Shown here: positions 1 to 10,147 of the stretch, piece after piece
Layout: each line of letters begins with the position of its first letter
Position numbering within the stretch: position 1 is the first letter of the stretch
Assembly (NCBI GenBank): GCA_938001865.1
Contig: CALLAW010000105.1
Span: forward strand, 1-53,463
DNA from: an uncultured Saprospiraceae bacterium
GTDB taxonomy: Bacteria > Bacteroidota > Bacteroidia > Chitinophagales > Saprospiraceae
DNA: 53,463 nucleotides
Direction: 5' to 3'
Notes under the pieces: generated by a model
Told to the model about the DNA's origin: nothing
Databases searched by the model: none
Seen by the model: the letters and a program-made list of their open reading frames with translations, nothing else
Translations under genes and position numbers: made by a program

Positions 1-77
1 CCATTGACCTGCGAATAAGCCTGCTCCGTTACAAAAAGAAGAGTAATAAGTAGGATAAGTGATAGGGTCTGTTTCAT
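1..77 (-). CDS. N-terminal fragment of an exported protein (cut by window edge)
   Basis: An ATG at position 77 on the minus strand opens a frame that runs off the left edge. The 25 visible residues begin MKQTLSLILLITLLFVTEQ and end in a short Ala-Tyr-Ser-Gln stretch, a typical Bacteroidota signal peptide with a positively charged N-end, a hydrophobic core and a likely cleavage site before or after Gln. Nothing of the mature protein can be seen, so no function can be given. It is separated from rny by a terminator and about 290 bases. Confidence 0.6.
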   Translation of the reverse strand, partial: MKQTLSLILLITLLFVTEQAYSQVN

Positions 78-290
78 ATGAATTATCATCTCGGGAGTGA
101 ATAGCTACTAAAGTTAACCAGAAATGTTAAAACTTTAAGTATTCAAAATGAAATATCCCCATACAGGTTGTAGATAATTGGAGTTAATTGATTGAATAAT
201 CAAAAAATGTCCTTCCAGTTGATGCAGTGATTACACACTCTGTTGCATCTCTTCTCAACCACTTTGCACATCCTCGCGATCTACCCAAAC

Positions 291-330
291 AAAAAGAGAG
301 CCTCCATTTACATGGAGGCTCTCTTTTTTT
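291..330 (-). terminator. Rho-independent terminator downstream of rny
   Basis: A perfect 12-bp stem (296-307 paired with 312-323, loop TTAC) is flanked by five A on the left and seven T on the right. It therefore has the terminator form on both strands, but the gene it serves is rny, which ends 40-80 bases upstream on the minus strand. The rest of 78-290 shows no ORF, RNA gene or clear promoter. Confidence 0.85.
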
Positions 331-371
331 CTATTGCTTATTCGGGTGATTAAGCCCTTGTTGAGTTGTTG

Positions 372-2033
372 TTACCTTGCGATAGCTGTTGCTCTTTTCT
401 CTCTGATGACTGTGACTTTGACCTGGCCAGGATATTGCATTTCGTCTTGGATCTTCTGTGAGATCATGAATGCGAGATCGTCAGCATATTTATCAGTCAC
501 CTTATCACTCTCTACGATGACTCTGAGTTCTCTACCGGCTTGGATGGCGTATGCCTTAGAGACACCATCATGAGCCATTGCGAGATCTTCGAGTTCTCCG
601 ATACGGTTGAGGTAACTCTCAAGGATCTCTCTACGAGCACCTGGTCTAGCACCAGAGATCGCATCACATGCTTGTACGATTGGCGAGATTATATTATTCA
701 TTTCTATTTCGTCGTGGTGAGCTCCGATGGCATTGAGGATGACTGGGTGTTCTTTTTGTTTTTCACACATCTGCATACCGAGGAGTGCATGTGGGAGCTC
801 TGACTCTTCGTCAGCTACCTTACCGATATCGTGGAGGAGACCTGCACGCTTAGCCATTTTGATTTGCTTGTTACTCATCCCTAGCTCGGCCGCCATGACG
901 GCGCAGAGTTGGGCAGTCTCGATACTGTGCTTGAGGAGGTTCTGACCATATGATGATCTGAATCTCATCCTACCAACCATCCTGATGAGATAGTTATTAA
1001 GTCCATGGATATCGAGATCTATGACGGTTCTTTCTCCGATTTCTTTGATTTGGTCTTCGAGCTGAGTGACTACCTTAGCTACGGTCTCTTCGATCTTAGC
1101 TGGGTGGATACGTCCATCCGCTACGAGTCTCTTGAGTGAGAGTCTACAGATCTCTCTTCTGATCGGGTCAAAGCTCGAGATGATAATCGCCTCTGGAGTA
1201 TCATCTACTACGATCTCTGCACCCGTTGCTGCCTCTAGAGCTCTGATGTTACGACCTTCTCTACCGATGATCTGTCCTTTGATATCATCTGAGTCTAGGT
1301 TGAATACTGATACAGTGTTCTCTATCGTGTATTCAGCACCCATTCTTTGGATTGTTTGGATGATAATTTTTCTTGCTTCTTTGGCAGCTGTTTCTTTTGC
1401 GTCAGCGATGATAGACTTCTCTATACTTAGGGCTTCGGTTTCTGCTTTTCCTTTGACAGCTTCGAGGAGTTGGTCTTTGGCTTCAGTTTCTGAGAGTTTA
1501 GCGATTCCCTCGAGTTTTTTGATTTGGATTTCGTTCGCTTTATCGAGTTCTTCTTTTTTCTTAGTTACTATTTTGAGTTGTTTGGCGAGATTCTCTTTGA
1601 TGACTTTGACTTCTGACTCTCTGTGTTCGATGGATTCGAGTTGATCTTTGAATCCTGCTTGCTTAGATTTGAGCTCTTTTTCGAGAGAGATGACTTGCAT
1701 TTCTCTTTCTTTCATTTCTACTTTTTGCTCAGACTTGTAGTTAGCGTAATCTTCTTTGAGTTTGGCATACTTTTCTTTGGCTTCACCGATTTTCTGCTGC
1801 TTGATTTTCTCATTTTTGGCTTGAGCCTTAGAGATGATACTTTCTGCTTTGGTTTCGGCTGATTGGATTTTGGAGTTAGCGGTGAGCTCTGCTTGTTGGA
1901 GAGTGAGGTCTGCTTTCTTATTAGCATCTTGGATCTTGCCGTCAGTGGCCTTCCTGATACCGAGTCTAGCGAGTACGACACCTACGATGGCACCGACCAC
2001 TAATCCTATAATTGCACCTATGGATTCAAACAT
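372..2033 (-). CDS. rny: Ribonuclease Y
   Basis: This is a membrane-anchored endoribonuclease that starts mRNA decay. The 553 residues show the full family architecture: an N-terminal membrane helix (about 4-24, rich in Gly/Ile/Val), a long Lys/Glu-rich coiled coil (about 30-235), a KH RNA-binding domain with the GxxG loop in [13 protein letters not shown], and an HD metal-dependent nuclease domain with [15 protein letters not shown] (His401-Asp402) and AHHDEIE. The length is slightly above the usual 510-530 because of the coiled coil. pheT lies 410 bases upstream on the same strand, an arrangement common in Bacteroidota, although zapA, which usually sits between them, is not seen here. The ATG at 2033 fits the membrane-helix start. 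Confidence 0.95.
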   Translation of the reverse strand: MFESIGAIIGLVVGAIVGVVLARLGIRKATDGKIQDANKKADLTLQQAELTANSKIQSAETKAESIISKAQAKNEKIKQQKIGEAKEKYAKLKEDYANYKSEQKVEMKEREMQVISLEKELKSKQAGFKDQLESIEHRESEVKVIKENLAKQLKIVTKKKEELDKANEIQIKKLEGIAKLSETEAKDQLLEAVKGKAETEALSIEKSIIADAKETAAKEARKIIIQTIQRMGAEYTIENTVSVFNLDSDDIKGQIIGREGRNIRALEAATGAEIVVDDTPEAIIISSFDPIRREICRLSLKRLVADGRIHPAKIEETVAKVVTQLEDQIKEIGERTVIDLDIHGLNNYLIRMVGRMRFRSSYGQNLLKHSIETAQLCAVMAAELGMSNKQIKMAKRAGLLHDIGKVADEESELPHALLGMQMCEKQKEHPVILNAIGAHHDEIEMNNIISPIVQACDAISGARPGARREILESYLNRIGELEDLAMAHDGVSKAYAIQAGRELRVIVESDKVTDKYADDLAFMISQKIQDEMQYPGQVKVTVIREKRATAIAR

Positions 2034-2443
2034 TGGATTTTAAGTTTTTTTGTCTGTTAAAATTAAAATAACTGTCCTACTGAAGTGGTGCTGTGACTGA
2101 GAAGCTTCGGAATAGATGTAGTCTATCGGAGGTGAGAGACTCTATCATAGCTTTTTGATTCTTTGCAATGAGCTCTCTACCTGATATTGGTGGCTAAGTA
2201 TCAATCGTGTTGATAGTTAGTTCCCGTTGATTGTTTTGTTGTTATAATAGTAATCGAGTTATTCAAGGGGATATTCTCTTGATAATCCGGCTATATTTTC
2301 CAGTTTCTCTTCACAATACCTAGACGTTTTTCGGTACGTTAAGTACTAAAATATGTCGTTGCACTTCAAGTATATTAAACTCAAAGTTAGCTAATATATT
2401 CTACTCACTTTGGATTATTCTGATAAATCAGCTATCGGATACT
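2034..2443. other. 410-base non-coding gap between pheT and rny
   Basis: No ORF of useful size is present on either strand. On the minus strand a TAACTTTG (2389-2382) matches the Bacteroidota -7 element TAnnTTTG, though no TTTG is seen at the right distance upstream. If it is used, rny has a leader of about 340 bases. An imperfect palindrome lies around 2262-2283 (TATTCAAG...CTTGATA). In related genomes this place often holds zapA and sometimes a 6S-type RNA. I could not recognise either one. Confidence 0.4.
2382..2389 (-). promoter_or_regulatory. Possible -7 element for the rny leader
   Basis: On the minus strand this reads TAACTTTG, matching TAnnTTTG of the primary sigma factor of Bacteroidota. 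No TTTG is visible 19-20 bases upstream, so only half of the promoter is supported. Confidence 0.3.
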
Positions 2444-4873
2444 CTAACTTCTCAATGTGACCATGAGTTTAGCCTCCAATGTTTTCACGATTTTATTGAC
2501 TAGTTTATCGACTTCTTTGTCTTTTGGTGTCCGATCATCGTAGCCAAATGTCATATTGACAGCGTATGATTTTTTGCCTTTGCCGAGGTGTTCTTCATTG
2601 TTATAAATGTCAAACAAATTGACTTGTTTGAGTTCCTTCTTGGCTTGTTTACGGATGACAGATTCGATCTGATTGTATGTGATGGTGTCGTCTATGATCA
2701 ATGCGAGATCTCTCTGCACGGTTGGATACTTACTGATCGGAGCAAATGTTACTTTTCCATTCTTGTAGAGTTGGTAGACTGTCTTGATGTCAAGTTCTGC
2801 ATAATAGACGTCCTGCTTGATGGAGAGTTGCTTCAGTATCTTTGCATCTACTTTACCATAGTATCCGATCTGCATCGGTCCTCTTCGCATCTCGATACCG
2901 TACTCCATATATGGGATATCTTGGATTTCATTGGTCTGATAGGAGTCTAGTCCGATCCCTTTGAGGATGTGTGTAGCTACTGATTTGATATTGTAGTAAT
3001 CAGTTTTGACACCTACACCATTCCAGTGATGTTGTGTAGCATTTCCCGTAAGGTAGATGGTGAGTTTTTCGCTTTCGCTAAAATCGTCTTCAGTCTTGTG
3101 ATAAGTCTTACCTAATTCGAATAATTTGAGGTCAAGATTCTGGTAATTGAGGTTGTGCTGTATACTGAGGAGTCCACTGACGAGCATGCTTGGTCGCATG
3201 ACATCTAGATGGATATTAGAGGTGTTATGTATTTTGACGAAAGTCTCAGCATCTAAGTCTGTCACATGACGAGACTCGATAAGAGAGAGTCCCATCATCT
3301 CATTGTATCCAGCTCCGATAAGGCTCTGAGTGAGTGTCTTCCGCATGAGTGAGAGACTCGGGTGCTTGGTAGCGATCAGAGGGATCTGGAGTGTATCTCC
3401 CATCTGGATATTATTGAATCCATAGATTCTCAGGATCTCTTCGATGACGTCCACTTCTCGAGTGACGTCGGCTTTGTTAGTTGGTATCGTGACGTGGAGT
3501 GTATCTCCATCTGTCTGCTCTTGAGGAGCCATATTGAGAGCATTGAGTACGTTGATTATCGTCTCTTTGGGGATATCTTGACCGATGACCTCTTGGACCT
3601 TAGAGACTCTTACTGGCAGAGTCAATGGTCGGATAGGAGTAGCGATGATATCTGTAATCCCTCCATCAATCTGAGCTCCTGTGATCTCTGTCAAGAGTCT
3701 GACCGCTCTATTGAGTGCGGTGACTACGATGCTCGGGTCACTTCCTTTCTCAAAGACCTTAGCAGCGTCCGTCCTCAGGTTGTGCTTCATGCTCGTGACT
3801 CTGACACTCACTGCTTGGAAGTGGGCTGACTCTAGGAAGAGATCGGTCGTACTCTCTGTGACTCCAGAGCTGACTCCACCGAATACTCCTGCGATACAGA
3901 GAGGTTGGTCATCGGCATCACAGATCATAAGGTCTCCACCTAGGAGGTCTCGTTCTACTTCGTCGAGACTGACAAACTTGGTCTTAGCTGGCAATGTCTG
4001 TACTTTGATCTTATCACCACTGATCTGACTCTTGTCAAATGCATGGAGTGGTTGACCCATATCATGGAGGATGAAGTTAGTGATATCCACTACATTGTTG
4101 ATCGGTCGTACACCTATCGCAAGGAGGAGATTCTTCATCCATGATGGCGAAGGTGCTAACTTGATATCACTGAGGCAGATACCTGCGTATCGCGGAGATT
4201 TGACCTTGTCAACTATCTCTATATCTATGGGACAATCATCATGTGGCAGATCCTCCACAGTGTCTTGATCGATGAGTTGGTATGGGATAGCATTGATCTC
4301 AAAGTAAGCAGCGAGATCCTCGGCGACACCTCTGTGGTGAGTTGCATCTGATCGATTAGGCGTCAGACCGATGTCAAATACTGTATCCTCACTTATCTCA
4401 TAGTAGTCTCTGGCAGTGGTTCCTACTGGCAGGTCCTCTGGGAGGATCATGATCCCATCATGACTCTGTCCGAGTCCCAGCTCATCTTCTGCACAGAGCA
4501 TACCGGCTGATTCTTCTCCTCTGATCTTACTTGCTTTGATGGTGAGTTTTTCTCCCTCTGGACTATAGAGATCAGTCCCGACAGTAGCTACCCAGACTTT
4601 CTGCCCATTAGCGACATTGGGGGCACCACACACTACATTGAGGTCTGTATCTCCACCGACATTGACAGTAGTGACTCTGAGTCGATCAGCATTGGGGTGT
4701 TGTCCACAGCTAGTGACATGACCACAGACTACTCCATGGAGTCCACCTTTTATGGTTTCGAAGGTCTCTACACCTTCTACTTCTAGACCGATGGCAGTGA
4801 GGATTTCACTTACTTGATCGATGGGAAGGTCAAAGTCGATATGTCTTTTGAGCCAATTGAGAGATACGTTCAT
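2444..4873 (-). CDS. pheT: Phenylalanine--tRNA ligase, beta subunit
   Basis: This is the beta chain of the alpha2-beta2 PheRS, which charges tRNA-Phe and edits mischarged Tyr. The 809 residues match the family length and order: an N-terminal EMAP-like tRNA-binding domain (about 40-150, with GHVTSCGQHPNADRL), B3/B4 editing and B5 domains, a catalytic-like core, and a C-terminal anticodon-binding FDX-ACB domain (about 715-809, containing FAPISKYPTVQRDLALIIDD). The alpha subunit pheS is not in this window, as is usual in this phylum, where the two genes are often unlinked. A -7 promoter element sits 36 bases upstream of the ATG, so the gene is probably transcribed apart from the ABC exporter gene 74 bases upstream. 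Confidence 0.97.
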   Translation of the reverse strand: MNVSLNWLKRHIDFDLPIDQVSEILTAIGLEVEGVETFETIKGGLHGVVCGHVTSCGQHPNADRLRVTTVNVGGDTDLNVVCGAPNVANGQKVWVATVGTDLYSPEGEKLTIKASKIRGEESAGMLCAEDELGLGQSHDGIMILPEDLPVGTTARDYYEISEDTVFDIGLTPNRSDATHHRGVAEDLAAYFEINAIPYQLIDQDTVEDLPHDDCPIDIEIVDKVKSPRYAGICLSDIKLAPSPSWMKNLLLAIGVRPINNVVDITNFILHDMGQPLHAFDKSQISGDKIKVQTLPAKTKFVSLDEVERDLLGGDLMICDADDQPLCIAGVFGGVSSGVTESTTDLFLESAHFQAVSVRVTSMKHNLRTDAAKVFEKGSDPSIVVTALNRAVRLLTEITGAQIDGGITDIIATPIRPLTLPVRVSKVQEVIGQDIPKETIINVLNALNMAPQEQTDGDTLHVTIPTNKADVTREVDVIEEILRIYGFNNIQMGDTLQIPLIATKHPSLSLMRKTLTQSLIGAGYNEMMGLSLIESRHVTDLDAETFVKIHNTSNIHLDVMRPSMLVSGLLSIQHNLNYQNLDLKLFELGKTYHKTEDDFSESEKLTIYLTGNATQHHWNGVGVKTDYYNIKSVATHILKGIGLDSYQTNEIQDIPYMEYGIEMRRGPMQIGYYGKVDAKILKQLSIKQDVYYAELDIKTVYQLYKNGKVTFAPISKYPTVQRDLALIIDDTITYNQIESVIRKQAKKELKQVNLFDIYNNEEHLGKGKKSYAVNMTFGYDDRTPKDKEVDKLVNKIVKTLEAKLMVTLRS

Positions 4874-4908
4874 CTGTGTACTTACTAGGTGTCAAATATA
4901 ATGCCCCG

Positions 4909-4916
4909 CAAAGATA
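4909..4916 (-). promoter_or_regulatory. -7 promoter element of pheT
   Basis: TATCTTTG on the minus strand, followed by CGGGGCA, is the classic Bacteroidota -7 context. A second match, TATATTTG, lies at 4900-4893. No clear -33 TTTG is seen. The predicted start leaves a leader of about 30 bases before the pheT ATG at 4873. Confidence 0.5.
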
Positions 4917-4947
4917 ATCAATTCCACTTGTCAGATGTGAGATGCAC

Positions 4948-6696
4948 TTAGGCAGATTCGGCAAATTGGATATTGTAAAGTTGTTGGTATTTGCCATTGG
5001 GGATCTGCAAGAGGTCATCATGTGTACCATACTCTACCTTCATCCCTTTATCAAGGACCAATATCTTGTCAGCATGTCTGATGGTAGAGAGTCTATGGGC
5101 GATGATGATAGAGGTTCGCTTTTGGATGAGTTTTTCTATTGCATATTGGATGACACTCTCTGTCTCTGGGTCTATGGAGGATGTCGCTTCGTCCAAGATC
5201 AGGATATCTGGATCAGCTACCAGTGCTCTGACGAATGAGATCAACTGACGCTGCCCCATCGACAGATTAGCACCTCTCTCCATGACTTGGAAGTCATAGC
5301 CATCTTGCCCACTGCTCAAGAGGTCATGTGCTCCTATCATCTTGGAAGCTTCGATGACTTGTGCCGCTGTGATCTTAGGATCTCTCAGTGTGATATTATC
5401 CATGATGCTGCCGCCAAAGAGGAAGACATCTTGTAAGACTGTAGCGAAGTGAGATCTGAGATTAGTAAGGGTATAATCTCTGATATTGATCCCATCGAGT
5501 GTGATACTCCCACTCTTGATCTCGTAGAATCGGTTGACGAGATTGATAATAGTAGTCTTACCTGATCCAGTACTCCCCACTATGGCTAGTGTCTCACCAG
5601 CATTGATCTCTAGGGAGATCCCTTTGAGTACATCGTCATCTTCGACATAGCTAAATGTGATGTTGTCTAACTTGAGATTTCCTTTGACATTTGATTTTTC
5701 TACTGATCCGGTATCTTCTATCGCATCTGTGTTGTCGATGACATCATAGACTCTCTCTGCTGCTACGAGACCCATCTGGAGAGTGTTGAGCTTGTCAGCC
5801 AAAAGTCTTACTGGTCGGAAGAGCATATTGAGATACATCGGGAAAGCTACCAATGCCCCGAAGCTGATCGTCTCATGCCAATAACCACGTGTCCCCCACC
5901 AGACAAGCAGAGCAAAAGCAAGTGCAGAGATAATCTCTACAACCGGAAAGAAGATGGCATAATATAAGATGGAGTCAAGATTGGCCTGAGTATATTTCCG
6001 ATTGATCACTTTGAACTTTGACATTTCTTGGTCTTCTGCATTGAAGATCTGGACCACTCTCATCCCCGAGATCCTCTCCTGGAGGAATGCATTCATGACT
6101 GAGATTTGAGTACGGACTTTCTGGTAAGCGACTCTTACTTTCTCCTTGAAGATATAGGTGGCAATGACCAAGAGTGGCAGTGTCAATAGACAGATCATCG
6201 TCAATCTCCAGCTCGTGAAGAGCATGACGCCTATCACTGCTAAGATACTCAGTACATCTGCGACCATAGTGATCACTCCTTGGGTAAAGATGGTATTGAT
6301 CGTCTCGATATCATTTACTGTACGAGTAGTGGCTGTACCTATAGGTGTCTTATCGAAGTAGCTCAGAGGCAGTGAGGTCATTTTTTTAAATATCCGAGTC
6401 CGCAGATCTCTGATGACATTCTGTCCTACGAGTGCTGTCAAGTAGATGAAGGCGTAGCGCATCACCACATTTACAAGAGTGAGGATAACGTAGATGATCG
6501 CAATGGTCTTGAGTCCAGCAAGGTCACCGATCAGAATATGATCATCCACCATCTTGCCGACAAGGAATGGACGCATACTATTGATAGGTGCTAAGAGTAT
6601 GGCTAGAGCTAGGCATGTCCAGAAGAGGACTGCATAGGGTACAGTCTCTTTGAGGAGTCTCATCAAGAGCTTCAGGTCCATTGATTTATTCGCCAT
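4948..6696 (-). CDS. ABC exporter half-transporter (MsbA/LmrA type)
   Basis: This is a fused membrane plus ATPase polypeptide of 582 residues that should work as a homodimer or heterodimer in the inner membrane. Residues 1-320 hold about six membrane helices of the ABC type-1 exporter fold. The nucleotide-binding domain (about 335-582) has Walker A GSTGSGKTT (374-382), signature LSMGQ (478-482), Walker B ILILDE (498-503) and the switch His534 in IIAHRLST. All catalytic residues are intact. The substrate cannot be told from the sequence: lipid, peptide and drug exporters share this form. No partner half-transporter is adjacent, which favours a homodimer. It has its own -7 element upstream. Confidence 0.93.
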   Translation of the reverse strand: MANKSMDLKLLMRLLKETVPYAVLFWTCLALAILLAPINSMRPFLVGKMVDDHILIGDLAGLKTIAIIYVILTLVNVVMRYAFIYLTALVGQNVIRDLRTRIFKKMTSLPLSYFDKTPIGTATTRTVNDIETINTIFTQGVITMVADVLSILAVIGVMLFTSWRLTMICLLTLPLLVIATYIFKEKVRVAYQKVRTQISVMNAFLQERISGMRVVQIFNAEDQEMSKFKVINRKYTQANLDSILYYAIFFPVVEIISALAFALLVWWGTRGYWHETISFGALVAFPMYLNMLFRPVRLLADKLNTLQMGLVAAERVYDVIDNTDAIEDTGSVEKSNVKGNLKLDNITFSYVEDDDVLKGISLEINAGETLAIVGSTGSGKTTIINLVNRFYEIKSGSITLDGINIRDYTLTNLRSHFATVLQDVFLFGGSIMDNITLRDPKITAAQVIEASKMIGAHDLLSSGQDGYDFQVMERGANLSMGQRQLISFVRALVADPDILILDEATSSIDPETESVIQYAIEKLIQKRTSIIIAHRLSTIRHADKILVLDKGMKVEYGTHDDLLQIPNGKYQQLYNIQFAESA

Positions 6697-6732
6697 AGAG
6701 TGTTAATACCAAAAGGTGGTATGGTGTTGCAG

Positions 6733-6740
6733 CAAAGGTA
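6733..6740 (-). promoter_or_regulatory. -7 promoter element of the ABC exporter gene
   Basis: TACCTTTG on the minus strand matches TAnnTTTG, 37 bases upstream of the ATG. A 6-bp hairpin (6706-6711 with 6717-6722) lies in the short leader just after the predicted transcription start. No -33 TTTG is seen. Confidence 0.45.
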
Positions 6741-6900
6741 GATGTTTTTTTATCGGTAGTGCATAATGGGCTCTGAGGTGCTCTGATCTATCGGTCATTA
6801 GAGTATAATCACTCACTTGACTCCTCGTCCATAGCGACGCAATCCCCATCAATCATCCCGAGTAGTCTCCCTAAGCGGAGTCTCTAGGAAGACCACAGAC

Positions 6901-8772
6901 TCACTCTATGATGCCTTCAACGAACTCTAAGAAGACTTGCTTGTGGAGGTCAAGATCCATGTCTGGTGATAATGAAGCTCGGACGATATAATCTTTGTCC
7001 CCTTCTTTGGTCGTCCCTTGCGTAGAGGTTGCTGGTATCGTCCAGTAGCAGCCTTTGAGCTGACCGTAACTGACACAAAATTTGCTCTCATGAGGAATCT
7101 GAGTAATCATCAAGTTGATTAACTTCAGATTCAATGCTCTCTTGTAGGATTCTCTCTCTTGGTCAGTATTGCCTTTGGTAGGTAGATCCATGGAGAATAC
7201 CGAAGGGGTAAATCCCTGGTCAGCTAAGGCTTGAGTAACGAAGTTGATCTTGGCACTTGGTAGGACCTCCTGGATGTAGGTTACGAAGTCTCGAGTATTA
7301 CGATAGGCCTTGGCGATCCTCCCATTCATAGACGGCAGCTGAGATGCGAGTAGAGCATACTGCTGATCGGTTGCTTCATTGTCACAGAGTGTGAGGTGAT
7401 GCTCTATCAGGTCCATAAGGTCTGCTGCTCTCCGATTACCTATACAGTATCCAGCCGTACATCGACCTCCACTCGGAAATTTGGATCCGCTGGCAAATGC
7501 AATCGTCCTCACGGTTGAGAGTAGCCCTCCTTCTTCGAGGAAAGTGACATTGGGACAGAAGGTCTGATCTAAGATGAAGACTGGATCTACTGCTGGCTGT
7601 CCGTCTGCAGTCATCCTTACCTTGGAGAGTGTCTGGCGCAATGCGTCTAGATCTGGAACTTGCACTCTTGGATTGGTTGGAATCTCTGCTATCAGATATG
7701 GGATGGCATCCTCATGTGCTATCTGAGTCAATACTCTTTCCATACTCTCCACCATATCGTTATCACCGTCTACAGCTAAGTCTACGACCTCTACATTGGG
7801 GAGGCATGCTGCTACTCGTCTCGATTGATCATTGGTACCACCATAGCAGTTAGTGGGTACGATTATCTTGATTGGCTTGTCACTGTGAGTCAGATGCGCA
7901 GAGTGGATAAGTCCCATGAGTATGGCATATTGGATAGAGAGTCCACTAGATCCTACGAGGACTTTACCTCGAGTGTCTGTGATCTCCCTGACGAGATCGA
8001 GGACTTGAGACTTGACTGATGTCGGATCTAAGGTGCTACTGTCCTTACCTACGAGTGATGACAATACAGTCTGACTATGGAGAGGTGTCATGGCGATGGT
8101 CTCTCGTCTGCGGACATGCTGGATATCTGCGATAGCTGTACTCTGCTGATCAGTATTGATCAGTAAGAGACTCCCAAGAGTGTCATGCAGATAGACTGCG
8201 TAATCTATCCCTGAGTGAGCAGTCTGCTTCTTGATGATATCAAGTGTCACTGGGTCAAAGTCAGCAACTGTTGAGACTAAGAGTGTACTGCCGTCATCTG
8301 GTGTGAGATCGGTCAATCCATTGATCTGTTGGACTTCGAAGCGATATCCATATACCTCTCTCAGTATCTCAGCGTCAAAGTCAGGCGGAAGGGTATCGAT
8401 GTAGAGTATGCGAGTATTGATATTCTCCAACAGATTTCTGCGGAGTATCGCCATCAGAGGTATCGTCTGAGAGGCAAAGCTTATGACTCTCTGATGCTCT
8501 ATCTGACAAGACTTAGCGATCACCCACTCTAATACACAAGATAAGGGGTGTCCTAGCCTGATATAATCATATGCAGTAGGTAGACGAGAGAGAGCAGCAG
8601 TGAGATCGGAGTAATCATCCCTCTGATAGATCTCATCGAGGTGATCTAGAAACTCTACCTTGGCTAACTCTTCATTGTACTTGTCTAATCGATGTGTGGT
8701 GATACTGAGCCATCCTGCAGGCATCTGATCTAATACAGCTTGTACAAATCGTTGTAATCTCTCTTGTTCCAT
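6901..8772 (-). CDS. Large PLP-dependent enzyme of the Cys/Met-metabolism family
   Basis: The second half (about 255-623) looks like the cystathionine gamma-synthase/lyase fold: IPTNPRVQVPDLDALR, the cofactor Asp in FILDQTFCPN, and a Schiff-base Lys431 in ASGSKFPSGG followed by GRCTAGYCIG. Family members are normally 380-430 residues. This protein has an extra N-terminal part of about 230 residues with no motif I recognise, ahead of the usual glycine-containing PLP phosphate-binding turn (GKVLVGSSGLS). The reaction is probably a beta- or gamma-elimination or replacement on a sulfur amino acid, but the substrate is not clear. It stands alone: the upstream neighbour is divergent and the downstream exporter gene is about 200 bases away. 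Confidence 0.75.
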   Translation of the reverse strand: MEQERLQRFVQAVLDQMPAGWLSITTHRLDKYNEELAKVEFLDHLDEIYQRDDYSDLTAALSRLPTAYDYIRLGHPLSCVLEWVIAKSCQIEHQRVISFASQTIPLMAILRRNLLENINTRILYIDTLPPDFDAEILREVYGYRFEVQQINGLTDLTPDDGSTLLVSTVADFDPVTLDIIKKQTAHSGIDYAVYLHDTLGSLLLINTDQQSTAIADIQHVRRRETIAMTPLHSQTVLSSLVGKDSSTLDPTSVKSQVLDLVREITDTRGKVLVGSSGLSIQYAILMGLIHSAHLTHSDKPIKIIVPTNCYGGTNDQSRRVAACLPNVEVVDLAVDGDNDMVESMERVLTQIAHEDAIPYLIAEIPTNPRVQVPDLDALRQTLSKVRMTADGQPAVDPVFILDQTFCPNVTFLEEGGLLSTVRTIAFASGSKFPSGGRCTAGYCIGNRRAADLMDLIEHHLTLCDNEATDQQYALLASQLPSMNGRIAKAYRNTRDFVTYIQEVLPSAKINFVTQALADQGFTPSVFSMDLPTKGNTDQERESYKRALNLKLINLMITQIPHESKFCVSYGQLKGCYWTIPATSTQGTTKEGDKDYIVRASLSPDMDLDLHKQVFLEFVEGIIE

Positions 8773-9040
8773 AAGTTAATCTCGAGTTGGTCGACAAGAT
8801 AGTTGATTTCCTTTGGGTATGAAAGTAGAGTGTGTCGATTTTTTTTTGTGATGGTTTGATCACTCTGCTTGGCAGTTTTTACCTGTGAGTGAGTAGTCAG
8901 AGTTCACTTACTATTTTGATCCTAGAGATAGCTCATAAGAGTGACGAGACTATGAATACCTAAAACATTAGTGATGCTATCACATTATGCTTCTAATGAT
9001 TATCTTGTAACCACCTGAGTATTGATGTCTCAGTAAACCT

Positions 9041-10051
9041 ATGTCGCAAACCACTTCTGACCTTCTCCAATTCGATACCAAAGGGATCTACTGTAGGCAA
9101 GCTGATGTCTATATCGACCCGTGGCGATCTGTGGACAAGGCCATCATTACGCATGGTCACAGTGATCATGCTCGGTCTGGATCCAAATCATACATTTGCT
9201 CTAAGCAGAGTGTCCCTATCCTCAGACATCGACTCGGGAGTCAGATCAATGTCCGTGGAGTGAAGTATGGAGAGACCTTCTCGGTAAATGGTGTAACATT
9301 CAGTCTGCATCCTGCTGGTCATATTATCGGATCAGCACAAGTGAGAGTAGAATACAAAGGAGAGATCTGGGTAGCATCAGGAGATTACAAAACTCAAGAT
9401 GACGGAATCAGTACTGCGTTTACACCAGTGAAATGCCACGGGTTTATCACTGAATCTACTTTCGGATTACCTATCTATAATTGGAAACCACTTGCCGATA
9501 CTATTCAAGATATCAATGAATGGTGGTCTCAATGCAAAGATGATAATCGACCTGCCATCATCACCGCATACTCCCTTGGAAAGGCTCAAAGTCTCTTGCA
9601 TAATATTGATCGATCGATTGGTCCAATCTATGGGCATGGTGCTATTAATAAGATGAATACCGTACTCATCGAAGCTGGTCTTTTTGATGTTCAGACTTTG
9701 GATGTTGATCTTGAGAAGAAAGACTACGGAGGTTGTTTAATTGTCACTCCAGGCTCTGGACTCAACAGTAAGTGGGCAGATAATTTTAAATCTGCGTCAA
9801 CTGCATCTGCGTCTGGTTGGATGGCACTTCGTGGTGCTCGACGGCGAAGAAGTGTTGATAGAGGTTTTGTACTCAGTGACCATGCCGATTGGAAAGGACT
9901 CAACTCAGCCATTAAAGCAACGGGGGCTAGTAAGGTAATCGTCACACATGGCTATCAAGAGCTTTTTAGCAAATGGCTCAATACACAAGGCTATGAGGCG
10001 CTTACACAAAAGACACAATATGAAGGAGAAGTTCTGGAAGCTGTGAATTAA
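9041..10051 (+). CDS. Ligase-associated DNA exonuclease (MBL/beta-CASP fold)
   Basis: This is a metallo-beta-lactamase-fold nuclease related to Artemis/SNM1 and CPSF73-type enzymes. The 336 residues carry HGHSDH (His38 to His43), a second metal site in HPAGHIIGSAQV, ASGDYK, and a C-terminal DHADW followed by the VTHG motif of the beta-CASP end. In many bacteria this family ('exonuclease, DNA ligase-associated') is encoded together with an ATP-dependent ligase, an Lhr-type helicase and a metallophosphoesterase. The ligase is found here about 630 bases downstream on the same strand, separated by one opposite-strand gene. The 268 bases upstream are non-coding with no clear promoter. Confidence 0.88.
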   Translation: MSQTTSDLLQFDTKGIYCRQADVYIDPWRSVDKAIITHGHSDHARSGSKSYICSKQSVPILRHRLGSQINVRGVKYGETFSVNGVTFSLHPAGHIIGSAQVRVEYKGEIWVASGDYKTQDDGISTAFTPVKCHGFITESTFGLPIYNWKPLADTIQDINEWWSQCKDDNRPAIITAYSLGKAQSLLHNIDRSIGPIYGHGAINKMNTVLIEAGLFDVQTLDVDLEKKDYGGCLIVTPGSGLNSKWADNFKSASTASASGWMALRGARRRRSVDRGFVLSDHADWKGLNSAIKATGASKVIVTHGYQELFSKWLNTQGYEALTQKTQYEGEVLEAVN

Positions 10052-10147
10052 TAGTGACCAAACGTAAAAATCTAAAGTATTTACTCTAACTCTTATTACT
10101 TTTTCAACATCGACTGACCAAAGCGGAAAGAGATTTTACTTACCCAT

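Noticed and set aside
1623-1862. Plus-strand frames over the rny coiled-coil region
   Set aside because: They are antisense shadows of the biased Lys/Glu codons of RNase Y (Phe/Leu/Ser-rich).
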